This document shows, piece after piece, positions 24,471 to 33,399 of a DNA stretch of 64,000 bases. Within the stretch, counting starts at the first letter, position 1. The number at the start of each line of letters is the position of its first letter. Source of the DNA: a candidate division KSB1 bacterium (lineage in GTDB: Bacteria; Zhuqueibacterota; Zhuqueibacteria; JANLFK01; Oleimicrobiaceae); NCBI GenBank assembly GCA_024655945.1, contig JANLFK010000002.1:411139-475138 (forward strand), read 5' to 3'. The notes below the pieces were generated by a model. The model made no database searches. It saw nothing but the letters and a program-made list of their open reading frames with translations, and had not been told where the DNA came from. Made by a program: the position numbers and the translations under genes.

Positions 24471-27400
24471 ATGAAGCGCGTACTTTTCGGACTATTGGCT
24501 CTGGCGGCCTTTGCCTGCCCGGAGCTCATGGCACAACGCCCCCCAGACCCTAACACGGGCGACGCGCGCCACCGCCGCCAGGGGATCATGGACGGCAATC
24601 TGGTTCGCACTATCTTCATCAACTGGGGGGAAATTGCCCACTGGCCAGATCAGCCCTCCGGTGAGTGGCCCAAGGGCAGCGGCCATTCGTACGTGGATGG
24701 GGTGGCACTGGTCGTGCAAGCGCGCACCATCGACAACAAGGGCCAGGTCATCTACCCGATGGAAACGCAGTATCGTGAATTCGTCGACAAGGGCCCAAAG
24801 GATGAGTTGTGGGGGTGGGCACCTTTGCCAGGCTATTTCAACCCGCGCGGCGACAAGCCCGCCATGAGCAACGACCCAACGACCTGGCCTGCGCACTGGC
24901 CCGACAAACCCTCCGATTGGGACGGCTTCTGGAACGGCTTTTTCGGCAAAGGCGTCACCAATGCCGATTTGGAAACTTACTTCGTATTCGACGACGACCC
25001 TGACGAGGAGTGGGATTTCTATCCCGACCCCAGCGACACGACGCGCCGCGGCTTGGGTCTCGAAGCAGCCACGCGCCTCTTTCAGTGGTCGCAAGTGCTG
25101 GCCGAAGATGTACTCTTTGCCATCTACTTCATCACCAACGAAGGAAAGACCACCTACGACAGCACCTATTACTGCTTCTACATCGACTGGGGGGTCGGAG
25201 GCACCGATGACTCTTCCGACGACACCGGCAACTACGATCTGAAGCTGGACATCGCCTGGGCGTGGGATTGGGACGGCTTTGGCACGCCAGGTCGCTGGTC
25301 CCCGGTGGGTGTCGCAGGCTTTGCCTTCCTCGAGAGCCCGGGCATCGAGACCGATGGCCGAGACAACGACGACGACGGGCTTATCGACGAGCGGCGCGAC
25401 GATCCGAGCCCAGGCGTGTGGCTGGATGCTTACCCGTACGGATGTGCGGACGTGGCAGCCTTCCGCGAGACGTTCAACCGTGAGCCGCGCCCCCATTGGT
25501 CGGCGGACGAGGACATGGACTGGATGTCCTTTGAGGACCTGAACGGCAACGGCCACTGGGACGCTGGCGAGCCCCTGCACGACGATGTGGGCGAAGACGG
25601 GCTCGGTCCGTTCATGGACGGATACCCCGGCCCTGACCCAGGCGAAGCAGATGGCATGCCCACACCCGGCGAGCCAAACTACAGCTACTTGGACAAAGAC
25701 GAATCCGACCAGATCGGCCTGACCGGCTTCCGCATCTTTCCGGTGCACACTTACGAGCTGTGGAACGAGGAGCAGAACTGGAAGGTCTTTGTGTCGGCAC
25801 CTCAGCCCAAAGATGCCCTGCAGGTGACCGCCAACTTGGGCATGTTCTTCTCTTCTGGCCCATTCCCCCTGCGGCCAGGCCAGACCGAAAACTACTCCAT
25901 GGCCCTGATCTTTGCCGAAGACGCCGACGACTTGGCACGCACCAAGAAGACAGTGCAGCAGATCTACAACGCCGACTACCGCTTTGCCAAGCCACCGGAA
26001 AAGCCAACTCTCACCGCCATTCCTGGGGACGGCAAGGTGACCCTCTTGTGGGACAATAGGGCAGAGAGCTCGTGGGATCCCTTCCTCCAGGCGTACGATT
26101 TTGAAGGCTACCGCATCTACCGCAGTACCGAGCCTGAATTTTTAGAGAGCAGAATCATCACCGACGCCTACGGCAGACCGACGTTTCGCAAACCGATTGC
26201 GCAGTTTGACCTGCAGAACGGCATCAAGGGCCTGCACCCCATCGATGTGGAAGGGGTGAAATTCAACCTGGGCAACGACACCGGCCTGCGCCATGTGTTC
26301 ATCGACACCGACGTGCAGAACGGCCAGACCTACTATTACGCGGTAGTCTCCTACGACCGCGGTCTGGTGGACACCAGCGCCACCGGCGAGGTCGAAGGTA
26401 TTGCACCAGCCGAGTGCGCCAGCGTCATCAAGGTCGACATTGCTGGCAACGTGCAGACCGACGTCAATACTGCCGTGGTGGTGCCTAACCCGCCGTCTGC
26501 TGGCTACGTGGGCGCCGCCCTGCAGGACCAGGGCGTGACCCACGAAGGGCCTGGGACGGGAAGCCTGCAGGTGCAGTTTGTGATCGAGGATTCGGTCCGT
26601 GACAATGCGCGCTACCGAGTGGTGTTCGACGATACCTCCCGCTTTCACAACAGCGGTATACCGTTCTACTCCCTCTACCGGATAGTGTCAGCGGACACAA
26701 CGCTCCTCTTCCATCGCCTCCCGGTGCTGGAAGAGACAGAATCCCCTCTGTTTGACGGAGTGGTGGTAAACATCTTCAACGACGCCAAGGTCGAGGTGGA
26801 TTATTCGCGCACGGGTTGGCTGGTTGGCAATTGCAACTACAAGACCTACGTGGACTTTGATCCGCTGTTTGTCAGCCAAAACCCCGCTCTAAACCATTCC
26901 ACCCCTTATCCTGCCGACTATGAGGTCCGCTTCTCGGACAAGGTCGAGGCCAAGTCGGCACGCAAATTAGGGTTTCCAGAAACGCCCGTGAAGTTCAGCG
27001 TGTGGAATGTGACCGAGGGTGTGCCAGCCCAATTCTTCTTCCGGGACATTGTGAAGGATTCGACTCTAACTCCGGACAGCGGCGAGGGCATCACCATCTT
27101 CATCGACGACCCACTCTCCTCCTGGAAGGTGACGGCCACCTGGCGATTGACCTTTGAAGTGGACAGCCTGAAGCCGGTGTTCATCCCGCCGGCCCCTGGC
27201 GACGTGTTCCGGATCGCCACCACCAAGCCGTTCCGCAAGGGGGAGCGCTTCGAGTTCCAGGTGCGCGCGCCCAAGTACGACGTCCAAGTGGCCAAGTCTA
27301 TGCTCGACCAGGTCATCGTCGTCCCCAATCCGTATGTGGTAGGCAATAGCTGGGAGCCGCGCAGTCCCTATCGCTTTGGCCGCGGCGAGCGGCGGGTGCA

Positions 27401-27617
27401 ATTCATGAACCTGCCGCCCAAGTGCACCATCCGCATCTACACGGTGCGCGGCCAACTGGTCGATACTATTCACCACGATGTACCGGTGAGCTATGGTGCA
27501 GAGACCTGGGATCTGGTCTCCAAAGATGGTCAGGATATCGCCTACGGCATCTACCTCTATCACATCGATGCCCCGGGCATCGGGTCGACGACCGGCCGAT
27601 TTGCGGTCATCAAGTAG
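24471..27617 (+). CDS. Very large exported surface protein with fibronectin-like and sorting-tail regions
   Basis: A 1048-residue exported protein of unknown function. A signal peptide (RVLFGLLALAAFACPELMAQ) is followed by a large N-terminal region rich in Asp, Trp and Pro. An acidic repeat-like stretch (GRDNDDDGLIDERRDD) resembles calcium-binding loops of thrombospondin type 3 repeats. A fibronectin type III-like module begins near PEKPTLTAIPGDGKVTLLW and contains GYRIYRSTEPE. The C-terminus (VIVVPNPYVVGNSW ... YGIYLYHIDAPG) is a sorting-type domain. Proteins of this kind are common beside TonB receptors in Calditrichota/KSB1-like genomes. It starts 33 bp after the receptor stop, so the two are probably co-expressed. 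A structural or binding role is inferred. Confidence 0.82.
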   Translation: MKRVLFGLLALAAFACPELMAQRPPDPNTGDARHRRQGIMDGNLVRTIFINWGEIAHWPDQPSGEWPKGSGHSYVDGVALVVQARTIDNKGQVIYPMETQYREFVDKGPKDELWGWAPLPGYFNPRGDKPAMSNDPTTWPAHWPDKPSDWDGFWNGFFGKGVTNADLETYFVFDDDPDEEWDFYPDPSDTTRRGLGLEAATRLFQWSQVLAEDVLFAIYFITNEGKTTYDSTYYCFYIDWGVGGTDDSSDDTGNYDLKLDIAWAWDWDGFGTPGRWSPVGVAGFAFLESPGIETDGRDNDDDGLIDERRDDPSPGVWLDAYPYGCADVAAFRETFNREPRPHWSADEDMDWMSFEDLNGNGHWDAGEPLHDDVGEDGLGPFMDGYPGPDPGEADGMPTPGEPNYSYLDKDESDQIGLTGFRIFPVHTYELWNEEQNWKVFVSAPQPKDALQVTANLGMFFSSGPFPLRPGQTENYSMALIFAEDADDLARTKKTVQQIYNADYRFAKPPEKPTLTAIPGDGKVTLLWDNRAESSWDPFLQAYDFEGYRIYRSTEPEFLESRIITDAYGRPTFRKPIAQFDLQNGIKGLHPIDVEGVKFNLGNDTGLRHVFIDTDVQNGQTYYYAVVSYDRGLVDTSATGEVEGIAPAECASVIKVDIAGNVQTDVNTAVVVPNPPSAGYVGAALQDQGVTHEGPGTGSLQVQFVIEDSVRDNARYRVVFDDTSRFHNSGIPFYSLYRIVSADTTLLFHRLPVLEETESPLFDGVVVNIFNDAKVEVDYSRTGWLVGNCNYKTYVDFDPLFVSQNPALNHSTPYPADYEVRFSDKVEAKSARKLGFPETPVKFSVWNVTEGVPAQFFFRDIVKDSTLTPDSGEGITIFIDDPLSSWKVTATWRLTFEVDSLKPVFIPPAPGDVFRIATTKPFRKGERFEFQVRAPKYDVQVAKSMLDQVIVVPNPYVVGNSWEPRSPYRFGRGERRVQFMNLPPKCTIRIYTVRGQLVDTIHHDVPVSYGAETWDLVSKDGQDIAYGIYLYHIDAPGIGSTTGRFAVIK

Positions 27618-27647
27618 GCACGCTCGCTTTGCAGAGGGAGATTGGCC

Positions 27648-28673
27648 ATGATGAAAACAGTGCGCATTATCTGTCTGTGGAGCCTCTCCGTGGCGCTGAG
27701 CTGGGCCCAAGGAGGGCGCAGCGTGTCGAATGTGGGGACGACGGCTGCCCCGTTCCTGGAGATCGGCGTCGGCGCGCGCGCGGTGGGCATGGGAGGCGCT
27801 TTTGTGGGCACCGCCTCCGATGCCAGTGCCCTCCACTGGAATCCGGCGGGAATTGCCCGCCTGTCGCAAGTGGAATTGCTCTTTGTGCACACCGACTGGC
27901 TCTGCGGACTGGACTTTGACTTTGTCGGCGCCGTGCTGCCCTTGGGCCGCTGGGGAAGCATCGGCGCTAGCCTCACCGCCCTGAGCATGAGCGACATGCC
28001 AGTGCGCACCGTGGAGATGCCGCAAGGCACCGGCGAACAGTTCTCCGCCGGTGACTTGGCACTTGCCCTCAGCTACGGCATCTCGCTCACCGACCGCTTC
28101 TCCATTGGCTTCACCGGCAAGTACATCTATCAGAGCATCTGGAAGGAAAGCGCCTGGGGCGTCGCCTTGGATATCGGCACGCTCTTCACCACCGGCTTCC
28201 ACGGGATGCGCATAGGAGCAGCCCTGCGCAACTTTGGCACGGACATGCGCATGCAGGGAGACGACCTGCTCATCTTCCACGACCCCGACCCCAAGAAGTT
28301 GGGCAACAACGACCGCATCTTCGCCGAGCTGAAGACTGATCCCTGGCCCTTGCCGCTCACTTTCCAGGTAGGAGTGGCAATGGAGGCGTTGAACAACTCG
28401 ATGCATCGTTTCACCCTGGCCACGGACGCAGTGCACCCCACCGACAACACCGAAAGCATCCATTTGGGCTGCGAATACGCTTTCCGCGAAATGTTTTTCC
28501 TGCGCGCCGGCTATAACAATCTGTTTCTCCGGGATGGCGAGGAGGGCCTTACCATGGGCGCCGGCCTGAGCGTGCGGATGATTGGCAACCGCACCATCCG
28601 CGTCGACTATGCCTACGCCGATTTTGGCCGCCTGGACAATGTGCATCGTGTCTCCATCGGCGGTGCGTGGTAG
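27648..28673 (+). CDS. PorV/PorQ family outer membrane beta-barrel protein
   Basis: A 341-residue protein with a signal peptide (ICLWSLSVALSWAQ) and the PorV/PorQ family signature LEIGVGARAVGMGGAFVGTA, then ASALHWNPAG near residues 60-70. The rest is alternating beta-strand sequence ending in a barrel-like VSIGGAW. PorV shuttles type IX cargo to the cell-surface attachment complex, but the family also has members of unknown role. Its position between two sorting-tail proteins suggests a dedicated helper for their export or anchoring; this is inference. The ATG at 27648 has GGGAG seven bases upstream; a TTG two codons earlier is less likely. Confidence 0.88.
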   Translation: MMKTVRIICLWSLSVALSWAQGGRSVSNVGTTAAPFLEIGVGARAVGMGGAFVGTASDASALHWNPAGIARLSQVELLFVHTDWLCGLDFDFVGAVLPLGRWGSIGASLTALSMSDMPVRTVEMPQGTGEQFSAGDLALALSYGISLTDRFSIGFTGKYIYQSIWKESAWGVALDIGTLFTTGFHGMRIGAALRNFGTDMRMQGDDLLIFHDPDPKKLGNNDRIFAELKTDPWPLPLTFQVGVAMEALNNSMHRFTLATDAVHPTDNTESIHLGCEYAFREMFFLRAGYNNLFLRDGEEGLTMGAGLSVRMIGNRTIRVDYAYADFGRLDNVHRVSIGGAW

Positions 28674-28761
28674 GAGGATGAGGAAACCTGACAAGGAACT
28701 GCCTGGTGACAGAAAGCGGACGAGTCACATTCTCCACGGAGGAAACAGGAGAGCGGCGGCC

Positions 28762-31700
28762 ATGACGGTCATGCGCACAAGGAGAGAGGCGGTGGCGGGC
28801 ATCTTGGCCGGGGTTGTTGCGGGCTGCTTGCTCATGGGCGTTGTCCCCGTCGCAAGCCAGCAGATCGACATCCCGCGCATTGAGCTCATCCCCAATCAAC
28901 CAACGCCCTACCAGATGCGCAACTGGAAGCAGGTGGCACTGGGATATGACTCGCTGGTCTTCGACCTTACGCGCACAGGCCAGTACCTGCCACTCACCTG
29001 GACCTACTCGTCCACCGTGAACTATCCGGAACACGGCAGTTTCGGCCTGCACAGCTACGTGGGCACGCGTTCGCCTCGCTCAGGAGAGGCCATTAACGTC
29101 TTGCCTGCGGTCATTGGTGCCACGTTGGTGGGCGTGGACAAGCGCAATCAATGGGGCTACGATTGGGTCGTGATGTGCGAAGAGTTCTTCAATCGCCGTC
29201 CAGAGGAGAATGTCTACCTCAACAGTCCGGTGGCCAGCAGCGGTCAGGACTGGTGGTACGACACCATGCCCAACGTGTTCTTCTACCAGCTTTACTCCCT
29301 TTACCCTCACACCGGCGACTTTGATTACCAGTTCACAACGGTTGCCGATCGTTGGCTGGCGGCAGTCAAGGCAATGGGCGGCAGCACCACCCCATGGCGA
29401 AGGCCCTTCATGGGCTACCGTGCCTTCAACCTCTCAACCATGACGCCACTGGCCAGCGGCGTACCAGAGCCTGAGGCAGCAGGCGCCATTGCCTGGCTCC
29501 TCTACAACGCATACCTCGAAACGAGGGAGGAGAAATACCGGATCGGCGCTGAGTGGTGCATGGAGTTCTTGGAGTCAAGGAGCACCAACCCATCCTACGA
29601 GCTACAGTTGCCTTATGGCGTTTACGCTGCTGCGCGCATGAACGCCGAGCTGGGCACGACCTACAATGTCCAGAAGCTACTGAATTGGTGTTTCGACCCT
29701 AGCCAGAACGTGCGCGAGTGGGGAGCTACCATCGGCAACTGGGGCGGCTATGATTGCGCCGGTCTCATTGGGGAGGCGAAGTACACAGGCTATGCCTTCG
29801 TCATGAACGGGTTTCAGATGGCGTGCGCCCTGGTGCCGATGGTGCGTTACGACGACCGCTTTGCGCGCGCCATCGGCAAGTGGATGCTCAATTGTGCCAA
29901 CGCCTCCCGGCTTTTCTACACCAACTATCTCCCTGACGAGCGGCAGGACAGCGAGGAGTGGGCCCACCAGTACGACCCGCACTCGTACATCGCCCATGAG
30001 GCGCTGCGCCAATACGCCCGCCATACAGCGGTCAGTCCCTATGCCACAGGCGACGCCTTGGACGGCGGCTGGGCTGCAACCAATTTGGCGCTGTACGGCT
30101 CCTCGCACGTGGGCATCTTCGGCGGCATCATCGATACGACCAATGTGCCCATGATCCTCAAGCTTGATGTGCTAAAGACGGACTTTTTCCACGGGCCCGC
30201 TTATCCCACCTACCTGTATTTCAACCCTTATGAGGCGGAACAGAGCGTCACCTTGGAGGTGGGACCGACCCCCTGCGACCTGTATGATGCGGTTTCCAAC
30301 ACCTTCATAGCCAGAAATGTGAGCGGCCCTTCTCCCGTGACCATCCCGCCCAATAGCGCCCTTCTCCTCGTCTTGGCACCGGCCGGTGGCGCGGTGACCT
30401 ACGAACTGGAAAAGATGCTCATCGAGGGCGTGGTGGTGGACTACCGTTCCGGGCAGCCGGCGGCCAACTATCCGCCGCGCATCAAGAGCCTGGCCGCTGC
30501 TAAGTCCCTGGCCGTATTCGGCGAAGCAGTGGACGTCTATTGCACGGCAGTCGATCGCGATGGCGGCTCGTTGACTTACCACTGGACAGCGACCGGCGGC
30601 GCGCTGCAGGGAAGCGGCAGCAAGGTCTCGTGGGTGGCTCCCTCCACGGCCGGTGAATACGCGATCTCCTGCCGGGTGACGGACGCAGCGAGCGCCGAGG
30701 ACTCCAGTTCGGTGCGCCTCGAGGTGGTGGCCTTCATCAACCACGTGCCGCAGATCCGCTCGCTGGAAGCAGAACCGCGCAAGGTCGTCATAGGGGGCTC
30801 GGCTAACTTGCACTGCTCCGCATGGGACGCCGACGGGGACAGCCTAAGCTACGCGTGGTCAGCCTCTGGTGGTGCGCTTGAGGCACACGATTCCACCGCC
30901 ACCTGGACAGCGCCCCCCATGCCAGGTCTTTTTGTGGTGCGATGCACGGTTGCGGACCCCCGTGGCGGCCAGGCAACTGACAGCATCGGCGTGGTGGTGC
31001 AGGACCCTGCCCACCCTGGTACGGGTATCCCCGTCGCCTACTACCCCTTCAACGGCGATGCCCGCGATGAGAGCGGCTTCGCGCACCACGGCACGGTGCA
31101 CGGCGCGCAGCTCACCGCCGATCGCTTCGGCAATGCGAACTGCGCATATGCTTTTGACGGTGACGACGACAACATCCGGGTGCGCAACACCCAGACGCTG
31201 AATTTTCGCGACCAAATCAGCATCAGCCTGTGGATGAACGTGGCCAGCATTGGCGAGCGCGAGCGCTACCCCATTTCGCACGGCAGCTGGGACAATCGCT
31301 GGAAGATTTCACTCATTCCGGAAAAGAAGCTGCGCTGGACAGTGAAGACCGACCGCGGAGTAAAGGACCTCGACAGCCGAACGGAGATTGTGCCAGGTCG
31401 CTTCTACAACGCGATCACCATCTTCGACGGCACCGCCATGGCTGTCTATTTGGACGGTGTGCTGGACAGCCGCACGGAGTGGTCTGGTCGGCTCATGCCC
31501 ACCTCCATCGACCTCACCATTGGCCAAATGTTGCCCCATGATGCTGGCTACAACTTTGCCGGGGTCCTGGACGACATCCGCATCTTCAGCTACGCCCTGG
31601 GCGACGAGGAGATCGCCAACATAGTGGCAGAAGGGAGCGCAGTACCGGGCTCCTATTCCACCTCGCTGCCGGCCAACTTTGTGCTGTTCCAAGCTTACCC

Positions 31701-31953
31701 AAACCCATTTAGTGCTCTGACGACCATCCAGTACGGTGTGCCCCAGTCCACCGCGAGCATGCGCATACGCATCGTCGACGTGCTCGGGCGGGAGGTAGCA
31801 AACTTAGCAAGCGGGGCCGTTGAGCCCGGCTACGGGAAGGTCGCCTGGGAAGGGAATGACGCCCAGGGTCGGCCCGTGCCCAGCGGGGTCTACTTCGTGG
31901 TGTTGGCGGTAGAGGGAAAACGCCTGACGCGCAAGCTGCTGCTCCTACGATAA
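28762..31953 (+). CDS. Secreted multidomain protein: helical catalytic-like domain, two PKD-like domains, LamG, sorting tail
   Basis: A 1063-residue exported protein. After a signal sequence (AGILAGVVAGCLLMGVVPVA), residues about 45-480 look all-alpha, like an (alpha/alpha)-toroid glycosidase or lyase (AGAIAWLLYNAYLETREEKY, WCMEFLESRS, GNWGGYDCAGLIGEA). Two PKD/Ig-like repeats follow: AVDRDGGSLTYHWTATGGAL and AWDADGDSLSYAWSASGGAL. A LamG/concanavalin-like domain starts at IPVAYYPFNGDARDESGFAH. A type IX sorting domain closes it (LFQAYPNPFSALTTIQYGV ... SGVYFVVLA). The toroid family and active site are not recognised. AGGAG precedes the ATG at 28762. Expected on the cell surface, acting on the same glycan as the neighbours. 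Confidence 0.83.
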   Translation: MTVMRTRREAVAGILAGVVAGCLLMGVVPVASQQIDIPRIELIPNQPTPYQMRNWKQVALGYDSLVFDLTRTGQYLPLTWTYSSTVNYPEHGSFGLHSYVGTRSPRSGEAINVLPAVIGATLVGVDKRNQWGYDWVVMCEEFFNRRPEENVYLNSPVASSGQDWWYDTMPNVFFYQLYSLYPHTGDFDYQFTTVADRWLAAVKAMGGSTTPWRRPFMGYRAFNLSTMTPLASGVPEPEAAGAIAWLLYNAYLETREEKYRIGAEWCMEFLESRSTNPSYELQLPYGVYAAARMNAELGTTYNVQKLLNWCFDPSQNVREWGATIGNWGGYDCAGLIGEAKYTGYAFVMNGFQMACALVPMVRYDDRFARAIGKWMLNCANASRLFYTNYLPDERQDSEEWAHQYDPHSYIAHEALRQYARHTAVSPYATGDALDGGWAATNLALYGSSHVGIFGGIIDTTNVPMILKLDVLKTDFFHGPAYPTYLYFNPYEAEQSVTLEVGPTPCDLYDAVSNTFIARNVSGPSPVTIPPNSALLLVLAPAGGAVTYELEKMLIEGVVVDYRSGQPAANYPPRIKSLAAAKSLAVFGEAVDVYCTAVDRDGGSLTYHWTATGGALQGSGSKVSWVAPSTAGEYAISCRVTDAASAEDSSSVRLEVVAFINHVPQIRSLEAEPRKVVIGGSANLHCSAWDADGDSLSYAWSASGGALEAHDSTATWTAPPMPGLFVVRCTVADPRGGQATDSIGVVVQDPAHPGTGIPVAYYPFNGDARDESGFAHHGTVHGAQLTADRFGNANCAYAFDGDDDNIRVRNTQTLNFRDQISISLWMNVASIGERERYPISHGSWDNRWKISLIPEKKLRWTVKTDRGVKDLDSRTEIVPGRFYNAITIFDGTAMAVYLDGVLDSRTEWSGRLMPTSIDLTIGQMLPHDAGYNFAGVLDDIRIFSYALGDEEIANIVAEGSAVPGSYSTSLPANFVLFQAYPNPFSALTTIQYGVPQSTASMRIRIVDVLGREVANLASGAVEPGYGKVAWEGNDAQGRPVPSGVYFVVLAVEGKRLTRKLLLLR

Positions 31954-31976
31954 TCGAACGAGGCGAGGAACGGAAC

Positions 31977-33389
31977 GTGCGTCGCGCGCAGCTTCAGTGT
32001 GGATGGGCAATTCTTGGGGCACTCCTGCTCTCTTTGCTCCAGTGTGGGCGCTGCAGGGACAATTCGCCCCTTGTGGCACGGGTTGGGGATCGTGGCATCA
32101 GCCAACAGCAGTTCGCCTTGCGTTGCGAGCTGGCGATCAGGCCGCAGGTCAGAGGAACGCCGGAGGAGCAGAAGAGGGCGTTGTTAGAGCTGCTCATCGA
32201 CGAGAAGCTGCTGGCGCTGGAGGCCGAGGCTCAAGGCCTGCATCGCGATGAGCGCTTCCAGGAGGCCGTGGCGCTGTGCGCCGATCTTGCGGCAGCGCGG
32301 GCTCTCTACGCGCGTGAGGTGCAAGACAAGGTGCAACTGACCCCGGAGGAGGTTGCTGCCGCCGCCCAGCACATGAGACAGATCCGCACCGTTCAGTTCT
32401 TCCTGACGAAGAATCAGGCTGAAGCCGAGGAGGCGCGTCAACAGCTGCTCGCCTCCGGCTCATTCGCGCAGCTCTTGCGCAAATTGGGCCCGATGGCTGC
32501 CGACACAACGCGCTTCCGCTTTGCCACCCGGTGGGGCGACATCGAGCAAGCCTTGGACGATGCCCTCTTCCAGCTGCGCATCGGCCAGATATCGCCCGTG
32601 GTCAACACTTCCCGTGGCTATGTGGTGTGCCGGGTGGATTCCATTGTGTTCGCGCCCGCACTGACGGAAACGGATGCAGCCGAGGTCCGTCACAAGGCCA
32701 GCAAGATTCTGCGGGCCCGCAAGGAGGCCGTGCGGGCCGATGCCTACGTCAAAGAGGTGATGCGCGACAAGCAGGTAGAAGTCGACGAGCGAGCCTTCAA
32801 CATCCTGGCCAATGCAGTCCAGCGCCACATCGACTTTGCCGGTGGCACCCTCCCCCCTCTTGCCGAACGTCAGATACTGCTCACCGACGAGGTGGTCGGG
32901 TCAACCGCGCAGGAACTTGCCGGAGCAGCCGACATGGTCGTGCTTCGCTTTGCGGGCGGCCAGTGGACCATCGGCGAGGTGCTGAAGCGCTGGCGGGTTC
33001 TACGTCCGCCCATCGGCACATCTTCCCCCAGTGCCTGCCGCTCGTCACTGGCACGGACGTTGAGCACGATGGTGCGCGACCACTTCCTGGCGCAGGAGGC
33101 AAAGCGCAAGGACCTCTACAAGTCGCCCCAGGTGAGGGAAGAGATTGCCATGTGGCGGGACTACTTTCTTGCGGAGCTCATGCTGCGGCAGCTACGCGCC
33201 AATGCCAGCCCGGGGGGTTCGGTGCGCAGCCATTTTGCCCAGCTCCGTGCGCGCTACCCTGTGGAGCGCAACCTCCGGCCGCTGCAGTCGGTAACGCTGA
33301 CGCGCATCCCGCTGGTCGGGGTACGACCAGGTCAGTACGGGGCACTGGCGGTCCCGCCCTGGCCGATTTGGGACGAAGGGGAGCAATAA
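31977..33389 (+). CDS. Parvulin-type peptidyl-prolyl isomerase lipoprotein (SurA/PrsA-like)
   Basis: A 470-residue putative periplasmic folding factor. The N-terminus has a lipobox, LLQC with C23. A SurA N-like helical region (GISQQQFALRCELAIRP, then KRALLELLIDEKLLALEAE) is followed by one parvulin-like domain at about 135-230 (RTVQFFLTKNQAEAEEAR, then ALFQLRIGQISPVVNTSRG). A second helical part fills the C-terminus. These proteins help outer-membrane and secreted proteins to fold. It begins 23 bp after the sorting-tail protein and 10 bp before the binding-protein gene, so it may serve the exported proteins of this locus. The start is a GTG at 31977 with GAGGA seven bases upstream. Confidence 0.82.
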   Translation: MRRAQLQCGWAILGALLLSLLQCGRCRDNSPLVARVGDRGISQQQFALRCELAIRPQVRGTPEEQKRALLELLIDEKLLALEAEAQGLHRDERFQEAVALCADLAAARALYAREVQDKVQLTPEEVAAAAQHMRQIRTVQFFLTKNQAEAEEARQQLLASGSFAQLLRKLGPMAADTTRFRFATRWGDIEQALDDALFQLRIGQISPVVNTSRGYVVCRVDSIVFAPALTETDAAEVRHKASKILRARKEAVRADAYVKEVMRDKQVEVDERAFNILANAVQRHIDFAGGTLPPLAERQILLTDEVVGSTAQELAGAADMVVLRFAGGQWTIGEVLKRWRVLRPPIGTSSPSACRSSLARTLSTMVRDHFLAQEAKRKDLYKSPQVREEIAMWRDYFLAELMLRQLRANASPGGSVRSHFAQLRARYPVERNLRPLQSVTLTRIPLVGVRPGQYGALAVPPWPIWDEGEQ

Positions 33390-33399
33390 GCAGGCGGGC

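Noticed and set aside
24492..25748. A 418-codon antisense open frame over the large surface protein
   Set aside because: A shadow of the sense gene; Val/Ala/Arg-rich with no motif.
27066..28694. A 542-codon antisense open frame over the PorV-like gene
   Set aside because: Same cause: codon bias of the true gene. Its sequence is His/Gln/Gly-rich with no domain signature.
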